8,158 nucleotides of DNA from Thermococcus sp. Lineage in GTDB: Archaea; Methanobacteriota_B; Thermococci; Thermococcales; Thermococcaceae. Positions 1 through 5,938 of the stretch are shown here, one piece after another. The DNA lies in the NCBI GenBank assembly GCA_011050175.1, contig DRGF01000115.1, positions 1 through 8,158 on the forward strand, given 5' to 3'. The notes under the pieces were generated by a model. It was not told the DNA's origin. It made no database searches and saw only the letters and a program-made list of their open reading frames with translations. The translations under genes were made by a program, and so were the position numbers. Every line of letters starts with the position of its first letter. Within the stretch, counting starts at the first letter, position 1.

Positions 1-2
1 GC

Positions 3-1331
3 TTACCAGCGTGCCACAGGAACCACAGCAATTACAAGCGAGTTCACGTTCGTCCCGGTCGGCCCTGTCTTGAGGAGCGCGCCGGCTTTTTCCAGTGCGT
101 TATATGCGTCGTGTTTCCTGAGAGCCTCTTCAACGTCGATCCCCGCTTTCCGGAGCCTCTTAATAGTCGCCCCGTCCACTATCCCTCCGGCAGCATCTGT
201 CGGCCCGTCCGTGCCGTCCGTATCAACCGCCAGAATCACGGCGTTCAGCCCCTCTATTTTTCTGGCAACACTCAGGGCAAACTCCTGGTTGGGCCCGCCG
301 AGGCCGGCTTCACCCTCGATGGTCACCGTCCACTCGCCGCCAGCTATTAAAACGGCCGGCTTTGGAACCGGGCGGCCGTATCTAGCTATCTCCTGCACTA
401 TCGAGCCCATCGCCAGCGCTATCTCCCTTGCCTCACCTTCGAGGGTCGTGGTGAGCAACAGGGCATTGTAGCCGAGTTCCTCCGCCTTCGCCAGGGCAGA
501 TTCACAGGCGAGGGTGTTGCTCCCGACTATGAAGTTGTGGACGTTCGGAAGGTCTTCTTTGAGGGTTTCCTCGGCTTTTCCGTCAAGCCCGAGCTCGATG
601 TGTCTCCTAACGCTCTCAGGCAGCTTCTCCCAGACACCGTAGAGCTTCAAAACCCTGTGGGCATCTTGGAAGGTTGTTGGGTCCTTCACAGTTGGGCCAG
701 ATGCTATCGCCTCCAGAGGGTCGCCGACGACGTCCGAGAGGACGAGGCTTATCACCGTCCCTTTTACCCGCTTCGCCAGCTTGCCACCCTTGACCGCTGA
801 AATGTGTTTTCTCACTGTGTTTATCCCGTATATCTTCGCCCCACTTTTCAGGAGGAGCTCGTTTGTCCGAATTTTGTCCTCCAGCGTTATTCCATCCTCT
901 GGGAGGAGAAAGAGTGCACTTCCCCCGCCGGAGATGAGGACGAGTAGGATGTCATCATTCTCGACCTTTTCGACCAGCTCCAAGCCAAGCTTTCCACCCA
1001 AAAGGGAGTTCTCGTCCGGGACCGGATGCCCCGCCTCGATGACCTTTAGCTTCTTCAGCCCTGGGCAGTTCCCTGCGTAACCGTACTTGGTGATTACCAC
1101 TCCCTCCTCGAGCCGCTCTCCAAGGGTGTCCACGACGGCCCTTGCCATGGAGCAGGCGGCCTTGCCGAAGGCAAGAAGGTAGATTTTCCCAGAAACCCGG
1201 AATTTCTTTCCCCTGACAACCAACCACTCCCCATCAAAGTCGAGGGAGTTCTTCACCGCCATGTAAGGGTCGGCCGCTTTGAGGGCGGCGTCCATTATTT
1301 CAAGGGTGGCAGCCCTGGCCTCGTCAACCAT
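3..1331 (-). CDS. Glycerate 2-kinase (DUF4147/MOFRL family)
   Basis: Cytoplasmic kinase that phosphorylates D-glycerate with ATP, in the archaeal family giving 2-phosphoglycerate for lower glycolysis/gluconeogenesis. The 442-residue product matches the family length of about 440. The N-terminal DUF4147 domain has the FGKAA segment (res. 55-59), the glycine loop SGGGSAL (134-140) and SDVVGDPLEAIASGPT (199-214). The C-terminal MOFRL domain has GGPNQEFAL (345-353), the acidic/glycine loop DTDGTDGPTDAAGG (370-383) and GPTGTNVNSL (423-432). I chose the ATG at 1331 because GGGGGAG lies a few bases upstream (1337-1343). An in-frame GTG at 1376 would add 15 residues (MRCVYPL...) but has no ribosome site. 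TATA-like CGTTTATC (1361-1368) and CTTAAGG (1376-1382) could give it its own transcript. The broken gene 1407-1882 lies 75 bases upstream on the same strand, so cotranscription is also possible. The stop codon is inside the window, so the gene is complete. Confidence 0.93.
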   Translation of the reverse strand: MVDEARAATLEIMDAALKAADPYMAVKNSLDFDGEWLVVRGKKFRVSGKIYLLAFGKAACSMARAVVDTLGERLEEGVVITKYGYAGNCPGLKKLKVIEAGHPVPDENSLLGGKLGLELVEKVENDDILLVLISGGGSALFLLPEDGITLEDKIRTNELLLKSGAKIYGINTVRKHISAVKGGKLAKRVKGTVISLVLSDVVGDPLEAIASGPTVKDPTTFQDAHRVLKLYGVWEKLPESVRRHIELGLDGKAEETLKEDLPNVHNFIVGSNTLACESALAKAEELGYNALLLTTTLEGEAREIALAMGSIVQEIARYGRPVPKPAVLIAGGEWTVTIEGEAGLGGPNQEFALSVARKIEGLNAVILAVDTDGTDGPTDAAGGIVDGATIKRLRKAGIDVEEALRKHDAYNALEKAGALLKTGPTGTNVNSLVIAVVPVARW

Positions 1332-1406
1332 CACATCTCCCCCACAAAGGCAACTGAGAGGATAAACGCACCGCACCTTAAGGGGGTTGCGGAGAAAGTA
1401 GAAGAA

Positions 1407-1882
1407 TCAGTCGAGCATAGCCAGTATCTTGTCTATTTCGTTGGAGACCTCAACGTCGAAGAGGTGCATCGTCGGCAGGAGCCACCAGAGGCGGTAGCTG
1501 TGGGCCTTTTCTTCCTCTCCAAAGTACTGGAAGACGAACCTTCCGAAGCCGGTCATATCACGGTGGACGTCCCTCACTGCCCTCAGAACGCGCCTGACCT
1601 TCGGCGGGTACTCCTCAAACGGGAGCGGGAGGGTCTTCTCGCCAGGAGCCTCGCGTTCTGTGGTATCTCCCGCTGGGTCTCGCTGATGTGGTACTCCCTG
1701 CCCCTTTCAGTGTAGGTCTCACCCTCTTCGTGGGTTCCGGTCTTTGACACAAAGTATGCCTCCCTGCCGTCTATCGTTCCGAGGTGCAGGTCGTAGCCCC
1801 ACGCCTTCAAATCCTTGAACCTGAACCTCCTCTCCGCCGGAACGACTCCGGTGTTCTCAATTATGTAGTAGCCCTCGAACAT
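1407..1882 (-). pseudogene. Conserved hypothetical protein, frameshifted near 1635
   Basis: I do not recognise the family. From the ATG at 1882 (GGTGATG at 1887-1893 as ribosome site) the frame reads MFEGYYIIENTGVVPAERRF and stays protein-like to about residue 82 (QNARLLAR). It then turns into an Arg/Ser-rich tail (PSRSRLRSTRRRSGAF) and stops at 1583. From about 1634 a second frame is open to a TGA at 1407-1409 and looks natural: TLPLPFEEYPPKVRRVLRAV, later FGRFVFQYFGEEEKAHSYRL and WWLLPTMHLFDVEV, ending KILAMLD. A missing base (or two extra) in the AGAAGA repeat at about 1634-1640 would join them into one soluble protein of about 158 residues with no membrane segment. There is no slippery heptamer, so a programmed shift is unlikely. 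A sequencing or assembly error is as likely as a real mutation, and the intact promoter and ribosome site favour error or a recent event. If unrepaired, the product is 99 residues with a nonsense tail. Confidence 0.75.
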
Positions 1883-1916
1883 TTTTCATCACCAAAAGTT
1901 ATTAAAACCTTTTTCA

Positions 1917-1930
1917 GATTTAAACCTTTC
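1917..1930 (-). promoter_or_regulatory. BRE/TATA promoter of the frameshifted gene
   Basis: On the minus strand GAAAGG (1925-1930) is followed by TTTAAATC (1917-1924), a BRE plus TATA arrangement. A start site about 25 bases downstream (near 1896) would give a leader of about 13 bases that just includes the GGTGATG ribosome site. A second AT-rich stretch, TTTTAATA at about 1899-1906, is a weaker alternative because it would place initiation inside the coding region. Confidence 0.5.
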
Positions 1931-2009
1931 CATCACAGGAGTGCCAAAACACGAGAAAACCTGCAGAGAGAACTCCAAAAGGAATGTCCAAGAAATCAGC
2001 AGTAGCACA

Positions 2010-2438
2010 CTACTCCTCCAGTATTACAAGCTCGATTTCCGCCCTTGTTTCGGGGTTCTTCAGGAGTTCAACTATCCTGCGGTCTATGTCCCTCGCAGCC
2101 TTGTTCGCCCTTATCGCGAGGGTTCTGGCGTCGATGTAGTCGCTCTTCCGCACCACCATCGAAAAGTCGTGGTCGAGGATCAGGTCGGGGCTTCCCTCGG
2201 CGAGAACCGCGTCCACGAGGTCTCCCACCTTTATCCTTATGAGAAGCTTTTTCCCTGCCCTCAACGCGGCTTTAAACTCCTCGCTCAGGTCGTTTATTCC
2301 CCTGTCTGCCTCGATGCAGAGTATGCAGTCGCCTCGGGGGGTGAGGTAGTCCTCCTTCGTGAACTCAAGAGTTGATTTGTGGGTTGCCCTGACGTTCTCG
2401 TGGCCCCGGCAATGAATGATTTCCCTGAGCATGCCCAT
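2010..2438 (-). CDS. DUF371 family archaeal protein
   Basis: A 142-residue soluble protein of the archaeal DUF371 family (COG2090), whose function is unknown. Recognisable are the N-terminal block IIHCRGHENVRATHKSTLEF (res. 7-26) with the GHENV signature, TKEDYLTPRGDCI (27-39), a central acidic/basic segment with KLLIRIKVGD (64-73), and DHDFSMVVRKSDYIDARTLA (89-108). No membrane helix or signal peptide is seen. Length fits the family. There is no Shine-Dalgarno site before either the ATG at 2438 or the one at 2432. The TATA box at 2454-2461 predicts transcription starting about 2432, so the message is probably leaderless, and I cannot choose between the two ATGs. It shares a divergent promoter region with the small gene at 2525. 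Confidence 0.88.
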   Translation of the reverse strand: MGMLREIIHCRGHENVRATHKSTLEFTKEDYLTPRGDCILCIEADRGINDLSEEFKAALRAGKKLLIRIKVGDLVDAVLAEGSPDLILDHDFSMVVRKSDYIDARTLAIRANKAARDIDRRIVELLKNPETRAEIELVILEE

Positions 2439-2453
2439 GAATACGCGGGAGGG

Positions 2454-2468
2454 TTTATAAGTTTCCGG
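2454..2468 (-). promoter_or_regulatory. Promoter of the DUF371 gene (leaderless)
   Basis: On the minus strand BRE-like CCGGAAA (2462-2468) precedes TATA box CTTATAAA (2454-2461). Initiation about 25 bases downstream falls at or next to the DUF371 start codons (2438/2432), which fits the lack of a ribosome site there. Confidence 0.6.
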
Positions 2469-2477
2469 TCAAATTCA

Positions 2478-2491
2478 CGAAAACTTTTTAA
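2478..2491 (+). promoter_or_regulatory. Promoter of the 48-codon small gene
   Basis: CGAAAA (2478-2483, BRE) followed by CTTTTTAA (2484-2491, TATA). The predicted start near 2512 leaves a leader of about 12 bases that contains the GGGTGAT ribosome site at 2515-2521. Its BRE is only 9 bases from the BRE of the divergent DUF371 promoter. Confidence 0.55.
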
Positions 2492-2524
2492 GTATTGAAG
2501 AAAAATACTACGTTGGGTGATATG

Positions 2525-2671
2525 ATGAACTTGAGGCGTATCGTCGGCGGTCTTGTGAGGGTTCATGTAGGCTTTGCCCTTGTAAGGGTTAATTCTCTCG
2601 GGAAGGTCTATCCTGCAAAAACCAATGTTAATGTGTTTGAGCTCCTCCACAGAAGGCTTAAGAAGAAGTAG
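2525..2671 (+). CDS. Small basic hypothetical protein (48 aa)
   Basis: I do not recognise this short gene, but its signals are good. It has a BRE/TATA box at 2478-2491, a ribosome site GGGTGAT (2515-2521) and an open frame ending in TAG at 2669-2671. The product begins [20 protein letters not shown] and ends [12 protein letters not shown]. It is strongly basic, with Arg/Lys at both ends and a valine-rich middle ([17 protein letters not shown]) that could form beta strands; no membrane segment is convincing. Two ATGs are adjacent (2522 and 2525). I prefer 2525 because its spacing from the GG of the ribosome site (7 bases) is normal, while 2522 is too close. It could be an RNA-binding or ribosome-associated peptide given rps17e downstream, but that is only context. 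Alternative: a non-coding leader transcript. Confidence 0.5.
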   Translation: MNLRRIVGGLVRVHVGFALVRVNSLGKVYPAKTNVNVFELLHRRLKKK

Positions 2672-2700
2672 AGAACCGCTTTTAGTTTTTGCCCGTTCTG

Positions 2701-2715
2701 GGAAAACCTTTAAAA
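2701..2715 (+). promoter_or_regulatory. Promoter of rps17e
   Basis: GGAAAACC (2701-2708, BRE) directly precedes TTTAAAA (2709-2715, TATA). A start at about 2736 leaves a 35-base leader before the rps17e ATG. Confidence 0.6.
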
Positions 2716-2771
2716 GGGCTTTTATGATTTGGGTTACGGTTGTCAGAGTCAAGATAATGGGGGGATTGATA

Positions 2772-2975
2772 ATGGGAAACATCAAGCAGACTTTCATCAA
2801 GAGAACCGCCCGCGAGCTGTTTGACCGCTATCCGAACGAGTTCAGCAGGGACTTCGAGCACAATAAGAGGAAAGTCGAGGAACTCACCAACGTCACCAGC
2901 AAGACCATCAGGAACAGGATAGCCGGCTACATGACCAGGCTCGTGAGGATGAAGGAAGAAGGCAAGATGCTCTGA
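2772..2975 (+). CDS. rps17e: 30S ribosomal protein S17e
   Basis: Small-subunit ribosomal protein of archaea and eukaryotes, 67 residues, the usual archaeal length. It starts [20 protein letters not shown], followed by the family block [20 protein letters not shown] (res. 27-46) and the C-terminal [19 protein letters not shown]. The ATG at 2772 is chosen because GGGGGGAT lies just upstream (2759-2765) and the product then begins exactly as family members do. An upstream in-frame extension to 2625 would run through the promoter and has no family counterpart. It is probably transcribed alone from the TATA box at 2709-2715, with possible readthrough from the small gene 100 bases upstream. A T5 tract follows the stop. 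Confidence 0.96.
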   Translation: MGNIKQTFIKRTARELFDRYPNEFSRDFEHNKRKVEELTNVTSKTIRNRIAGYMTRLVRMKEEGKML

Positions 2976-2989
2976 ACGTCTATCCCTCG

Positions 2990-2994
2990 TTTTT
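2990..2994 (+). terminator. Probable oligo-T terminator after rps17e
   Basis: A run of five T residues lies 15 bases after the rps17e stop and is followed by pyrimidine-rich sequence to 3018 with no clear hairpin. This is typical of archaeal oligo-T termination. It lies just outside the convergent regulator gene. Confidence 0.4.
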
Positions 2995-3028
2995 CTGGGC
3001 TTTAGCTTTCTCCTTCTCCATCCGCTTT

Positions 3029-3625
3029 CTAAAAGTCGTTTAGGTCTTCCAGTATCTTCTTGGAAAGCCTCGGGCCAAACTCGCGCATGAGTCTCTCGAA
3101 CTCGCGCTGGTTCTCCCTGGCTATCCTCCGCAGGAGGTTCTCTATGTAAGTTTCTGTCAGCAGGCGGACTTCCTCCAACCCCTGCTTCGTCCGGATGATC
3201 TCGTCTATCCGCTCCTGTATCTCCGCCAGAAACGCCAGGAGCTCATTTATCTTGGCCTCAGCGGGCCCCGTGGACTTTATAAGGGCCCTGGCCTGTGCGT
3301 ATTCCTTGGTGTCCCTTGGCGCTTTGGGCTCGTACATCTCCGTTCCGAAGGCATACGGTGTCAGGAGCACCTCTAAACGGAAGCCTCGCTTTATCGTGTA
3401 GTACTTCCTTGGCCTGCCGCGCGGTATCTTCTCTACCCTGCCCTCTATCAGCCCGGCATTCTCGAGTATCCTGAGGTGTTCCAAAACGGCCTTCTGACCT
3501 ACCCCCAGTTCCTGACTCAGCTCGCTCACGAAGTAAGGCCTCTTAGTGAGCAGGATGAGTATCCTTCTACGGGTCTCGTTTCCCAGTATATCGAGCAACC
3601 CTCCCATGTTCTTATTTGACTCCAT
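3029..3625 (-). CDS. ArsR-like winged-helix transcriptional regulator
   Basis: A 198-residue DNA-binding regulator. The N-terminal winged helix-turn-helix starts with LLDILGNETRRRILILLTKR (res. 10-29), continues with the helix pair FVSELSQELGVGQKAVLEHL (32-51), in which GVGQKAVLEHLRILENAG carries the recognition helix, and ends with a wing RGRPRKYYTI (69-78). The C-terminal half (about 105-198) is charged and helical, for example EIQERIDEIIRTKQGLEEVR (135-154), and probably forms a coiled-coil dimerisation part. No cysteine metal site is present, so it is not a classic metal sensor. Ligand and targets are unknown. GGAGGTGAGAG immediately before ATG 3625 fixes the start; an upstream ATG at 3658 lies before the predicted transcription start. 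It has its own promoter (3673-3687) and lies downstream of tdk on the same strand. It resembles Thermococcales heat-shock or redox regulators in layout, but I cannot assign it to one. Confidence 0.87.
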   Translation of the reverse strand: MESNKNMGGLLDILGNETRRRILILLTKRPYFVSELSQELGVGQKAVLEHLRILENAGLIEGRVEKIPRGRPRKYYTIKRGFRLEVLLTPYAFGTEMYEPKAPRDTKEYAQARALIKSTGPAEAKINELLAFLAEIQERIDEIIRTKQGLEEVRLLTETYIENLLRRIARENQREFERLMREFGPRLSKKILEDLNDF

Positions 3626-3672
3626 ACTCTCACCTCCCCCACCTTTCTCTAACCTCATGTAAGAAAAGGCCG

Positions 3673-3687
3673 CTTTAAGCTTTTCGG
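3673..3687 (-). promoter_or_regulatory. Promoter of the winged-helix regulator
   Basis: On the minus strand CCGAAAAG (3680-3687) is followed by CTTAAAG (3673-3679), a near-consensus BRE/TATA. The predicted start near 3651 gives a leader of about 27 bases with a full GGAGGTGA ribosome site. CGAAAAGCTTAAA, 13 bases, recurs exactly at the downstream gar1 promoter. Confidence 0.65.
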
Positions 3688-3709
3688 TGAAATATGGAAA
3701 AGGCAGGGA

Positions 3710-4288
3710 TTAGGGAACAACATGGTGCTCCCTGCAGCGTGCCTCATAGCTCTCGCTGCTCCCGATGAGGATTATTGGGGAATCCCTCGGGGCGGGTTTC
3801 CCGTCAATGAGGCGCTGACTCCGGGTCGCAGGCTTTCCGCAGACTGTGCAGATGGCAGTGAGATAGACGATGTTGTCGGCACGAACGAGGAGTTCCCTGG
3901 TTACGGGGAAGGGGTCCCCCTTGAAGTCGAGGTTGAGGCCGCTCGCTATGACGTAGACTCCCTCGTCGGCGAGACGGTTCAGAGCCTCAACTATTTCCAG
4001 CGGGAAAAACTGCACCTCGTCTACCCCTATTACCTCAAAGCCATTTTCCCTGGTAATTCTCTCAATGAGCTCAACGCCCTCGGCATTGGTGGGGACAACG
4101 AATGCCTCGTACCTGAGACCGTTGTGGGCCACGACCTCTTCTTCGCTGTATCTGTTATCTATGGCAGGTTTGAAAAGCGCCGCCTTCCTCTTGGCAAAGG
4201 TCTGCCGTTCTATGCGCTTAATCAGCTCCGTTGTTTTACCTGCAAACATCGGTCCAGTGATGACTTCCAAAAACCCCTCCGGATGCAT
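3710..4288 (-). CDS. tdk: Thymidine kinase (type II)
   Basis: Cytoplasmic enzyme that phosphorylates thymidine with ATP to dTMP in pyrimidine deoxynucleoside salvage. The 192-residue length is normal for the bacterial/archaeal type II (TK1-like) family. Visible are the P-loop TGPMFAGKTT (res. 11-20), the Walker-B-like VIGVDEVQFF (86-95) with catalytic Glu91, and the zinc-binding CTVC (147-150) paired with CREH (185-188). The lasso region with the conserved tyrosine is SYEARC (180-185). I chose ATG 4288, which has GGTGAG at 4292-4297 and begins MHPEGFLEVITGPMF. The frame is open further upstream only as a shadow of the rbcL region. It lies 98 bases downstream of the rbcL stop with its own TATA box and upstream of the regulator. 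A nucleoside-salvage enzyme beside the nucleoside-salvage RuBisCO is a sensible pairing, but cotranscription is not shown. Confidence 0.95.
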   Translation of the reverse strand: MHPEGFLEVITGPMFAGKTTELIKRIERQTFAKRKAALFKPAIDNRYSEEEVVAHNGLRYEAFVVPTNAEGVELIERITRENGFEVIGVDEVQFFPLEIVEALNRLADEGVYVIASGLNLDFKGDPFPVTRELLVRADNIVYLTAICTVCGKPATRSQRLIDGKPAPRDSPIILIGSSESYEARCREHHVVP

Positions 4289-4319
4289 CGTCTCACCAGA
4301 TATCCTGAGGTTCAGAGCC

Positions 4320-4330
4320 TTAAAATTATC
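4320..4330 (-). promoter_or_regulatory. Possible promoter of tdk
   Basis: On the minus strand GATAATTTTAA (4320-4330) gives a TATA-like core about 35 bases before the tdk ATG. Initiation near 4298 would leave a leader of about 10 bases starting at the ribosome site. The BRE is weak, so transcription may also come through from rbcL. Confidence 0.4.
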
Positions 4331-4339
4331 TGCGGCCGA

Positions 4340-4395
4340 GAAGTTGGACAAAAGACGAAAATGGGAAAGAAAAGCCGTCAAACCGGTCAGACCGG
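4340..4395 (-). terminator. Hairpin plus T-rich region after rbcL
   Basis: CCGGTC-T-GACCGG (4383-4395) is a perfect inverted repeat. In RNA it would fold as CCGG/CCGG with a five-base loop UCUGA that contains the rbcL stop codon UGA. On the minus strand it is followed by pyrimidine-rich sequence with several T runs (GGCTTTTCTTTCC, then further TTTT runs down to about 4340). This fits termination between rbcL and tdk, though archaeal terminators do not need a hairpin. Confidence 0.45.
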
Positions 4396-5721
4396 GGTGA
4401 CGTAGCCCCACTTTTCGAGGGCACGGGCGAGCTCCTTGTGGGTCTTGGCGTACTCGTCGAGCGGGGTTCCTTCCATGATGGCATCGATTGCCTGCCTGAC
4501 GGCCTTTGCACCCGCAGCCGGCCCGTCCGGGTGGCCGAGGGTCCCACCGCCGAGCTGGAGGACGATGTCCGTTCCGAGGGCCTCTATGACCGGCTGGATG
4601 TTGCCTGGGTGCAGACCGCCGGAGCTGGTCGGGAAGGCCGGCTTTATGCCGTAGAACTTCTGCTCCATGTGGAAGACGTCGTTCTCGTCCGGCTTGTAAT
4701 GCTTCTCCCTGAGTATCCTGGCGTTCTGGATGACATCCCACTTGCCGCCCTCAAGCTTGCCGGCACCTGCGGTTCCAACGTGGAGCTGGTCGATACCGAC
4801 AAGCCTGTAGAGCTTGGCAAGGACGAACATCGAGATGCCGTGGTACTTGTCCCTAGTGAAGGCAGCGTGCATTGCCCTGTGGCCGTGGACCGCCAGACCG
4901 TAGTCCGCCGCCAGCTCAGCTATGTACTCGAGCGCACCCCAGCCGGTTATGACAACGTCCACCATCGCGTGTTTGAGGCCAAGATCGGCCAGAACCTCGA
5001 GCCTGCGCTCCATCTCAAGGAGTGGGGCGGTTATGTTGGCGAACCAGGTCTTCTTCTCGCCGGTCTCGCTCTCGACCTTGTCGATGATCCTTGCCATTAT
5101 CTCAGCGCGCTCATCGAAGCGGTTGTACCACGGGCTTGTGAGGTTCTCATCGTCCTTCATGTAGTCCGCACCGTTCATGAGGAGGTCTGTGGAAAGCTTT
5201 TCAAACTCTTCCGGCGAGTATCCGACCTTGGGCTTTGGAACGACACCGTAGATTGGCCTGTCTTTGATTTCGAGCATCTTCCTGACGCCTTCTATACCGA
5301 AGGCTGGACCGTTGAACTCTCTGATAACCTTCTCTGGGAAGTAAAGGTCCTCAAGGCGCAGCCCCTTAACGCGCTTCATACCGAAGACGTTGCCCGCTAT
5401 GCTGGCTAGAAGCCCGGGAAGGTTTGCATCCTCAAAGGCGTGGAACGGGTAGGCGATCTTGACTATCCAGCTGCCGTCGCCCATGTCGTGGAACTCGTAG
5501 GCCTTGGCAGAAAGGTCGGCCCACCTCTCCTCCTCATACCACTGGTAAAGAGTTGTCCAAGTTCCGGTTGAGCTCTCAGCAGCAACCGCACCCGCGGCCG
5601 CTTCGATTGTGTACCCCTCTGCAGGGGTTATGCGGAACACGGCTATTATGTCTCTCTTCTTACTGGGCTCATAGCCCTTGTCCACATAGTAGTCATATAT
5701 TTTGTCAAACTTCTCTACCAT
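4387..5721 (-). CDS. rbcL: Ribulose-bisphosphate carboxylase, archaeal type III
   Basis: Large-subunit-only form III RuBisCO, 444 residues, which converts ribulose-1,5-bisphosphate plus CO2 to two 3-phosphoglycerate. In Thermococcales it is the last step of the AMP pathway (AMP phosphorylase, ribose-1,5-bisphosphate isomerase, RuBisCO) rather than a Calvin cycle. Catalytic positions are all present: Glu49, Thr54/Trp55 and Asn111; Lys163 and Lys165 in VPKPK; the metal site KDDEN with the carbamylated Lys189, Asp191 and Glu192; His281, His314; loop-6 GKLEGG with Lys322; SSGG (366-369) and GGG (391-393) for phosphate. It closely resembles the T. kodakarensis enzyme as I remember it. The start is ATG 5721, preceded by GGAGGAGGTGG; an in-frame ATG at 5754 lies in the leader. 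No small-subunit gene and none of the other AMP-pathway genes are nearby. Its upstream region is unusually long and rich in repeats. Confidence 0.98.
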   Translation of the reverse strand: MVEKFDKIYDYYVDKGYEPSKKRDIIAVFRITPAEGYTIEAAAGAVAAESSTGTWTTLYQWYEEERWADLSAKAYEFHDMGDGSWIVKIAYPFHAFEDANLPGLLASIAGNVFGMKRVKGLRLEDLYFPEKVIREFNGPAFGIEGVRKMLEIKDRPIYGVVPKPKVGYSPEEFEKLSTDLLMNGADYMKDDENLTSPWYNRFDERAEIMARIIDKVESETGEKKTWFANITAPLLEMERRLEVLADLGLKHAMVDVVITGWGALEYIAELAADYGLAVHGHRAMHAAFTRDKYHGISMFVLAKLYRLVGIDQLHVGTAGAGKLEGGKWDVIQNARILREKHYKPDENDVFHMEQKFYGIKPAFPTSSGGLHPGNIQPVIEALGTDIVLQLGGGTLGHPDGPAAGAKAVRQAIDAIMEGTPLDEYAKTHKELARALEKWGYVTPV

Positions 5722-5762
5722 GCTACCACCTCCTCCGTACCCCAAAGATTGCATAAATCCCC

Positions 5763-5774
5763 ATAAAAATATTA
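5763..5774 (-). promoter_or_regulatory. Probable TATA region of rbcL
   Basis: On the minus strand TAATATTTTTAT (5763-5774) is the best TATA candidate. Initiation about 25 bases on (near 5741) would leave a leader of about 20 bases containing the full GGAGGTGG ribosome site. GATTTATG (5751-5758) is a rival, but would start transcription inside the ribosome site. The BRE is poor, so an activator may be needed. Confidence 0.45.
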
Positions 5775-5794
5775 TGGCTCAATTTTGGTTCATT

Positions 5795-5811
5795 GATGCA
5801 TTTAGATGCAT
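5795..5811. repeat. Tandem GATGCAT elements, 10 bp apart
   Basis: GATGCAT occurs twice (5795-5801 and 5805-5811), separated by TTA. Each contains the palindrome ATGCAT (5796-5801, 5806-5811), so the two dyads are offset by exactly 10 bp, placing them on one face of the helix. They lie about 25-40 bp upstream of the rbcL TATA box, where archaeal activators bind. They are a candidate operator; no known Thermococcales motif comes to mind. Confidence 0.45.
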
Positions 5812-5921
5812 AGTAAAGGCGCCTTTCATTCCCTAGCGCCCCAAATTTCCTCCTTATTTTGGAAAATCAAAAGGATCAGCGGCAGATACTTATGATTTAA
5901 AGGCATAAAATCGACTTTTGA

Positions 5922-5938
5922 AACTTCGTCCTGAAGTT
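5922..5938. repeat. Inverted repeat AACTTC-N5-GAAGTT
   Basis: A perfect 6-bp inverted repeat with a 5-base spacer (GTCCT), in the middle of the rbcL/histone intergenic region. It lies about 100 bp upstream of the histone TATA box and about 150 bp upstream of that of rbcL. It could be a regulator dyad or an RNA hairpin; no poly-T run follows it on either strand. Confidence 0.4.

Noticed and set aside
1629..1645. Programmed -1 frameshift in the broken gene
   Set aside because: There is no slippery heptamer or strong downstream structure around AGAAGACCC; an error or mutation is simpler.
2625..2771. N-terminal extension of S17e in the same frame
   Set aside because: It would be translated through the S17e promoter and has no family counterpart; the ATG at 2772 has a ribosome site.
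4438..5409. Open frame of 323 codons on the plus strand, opposite rbcL
   Set aside because: It is a shadow of the G/C-rich rbcL codons. It has no ribosome site or promoter, and rbcL is certain on the other strand.
5774..5836. Short plus-strand frame MAQFWFIDAFRCIVKAPFIP
   Set aside because: No ribosome site or upstream promoter, and it overlaps the rbcL regulatory elements.
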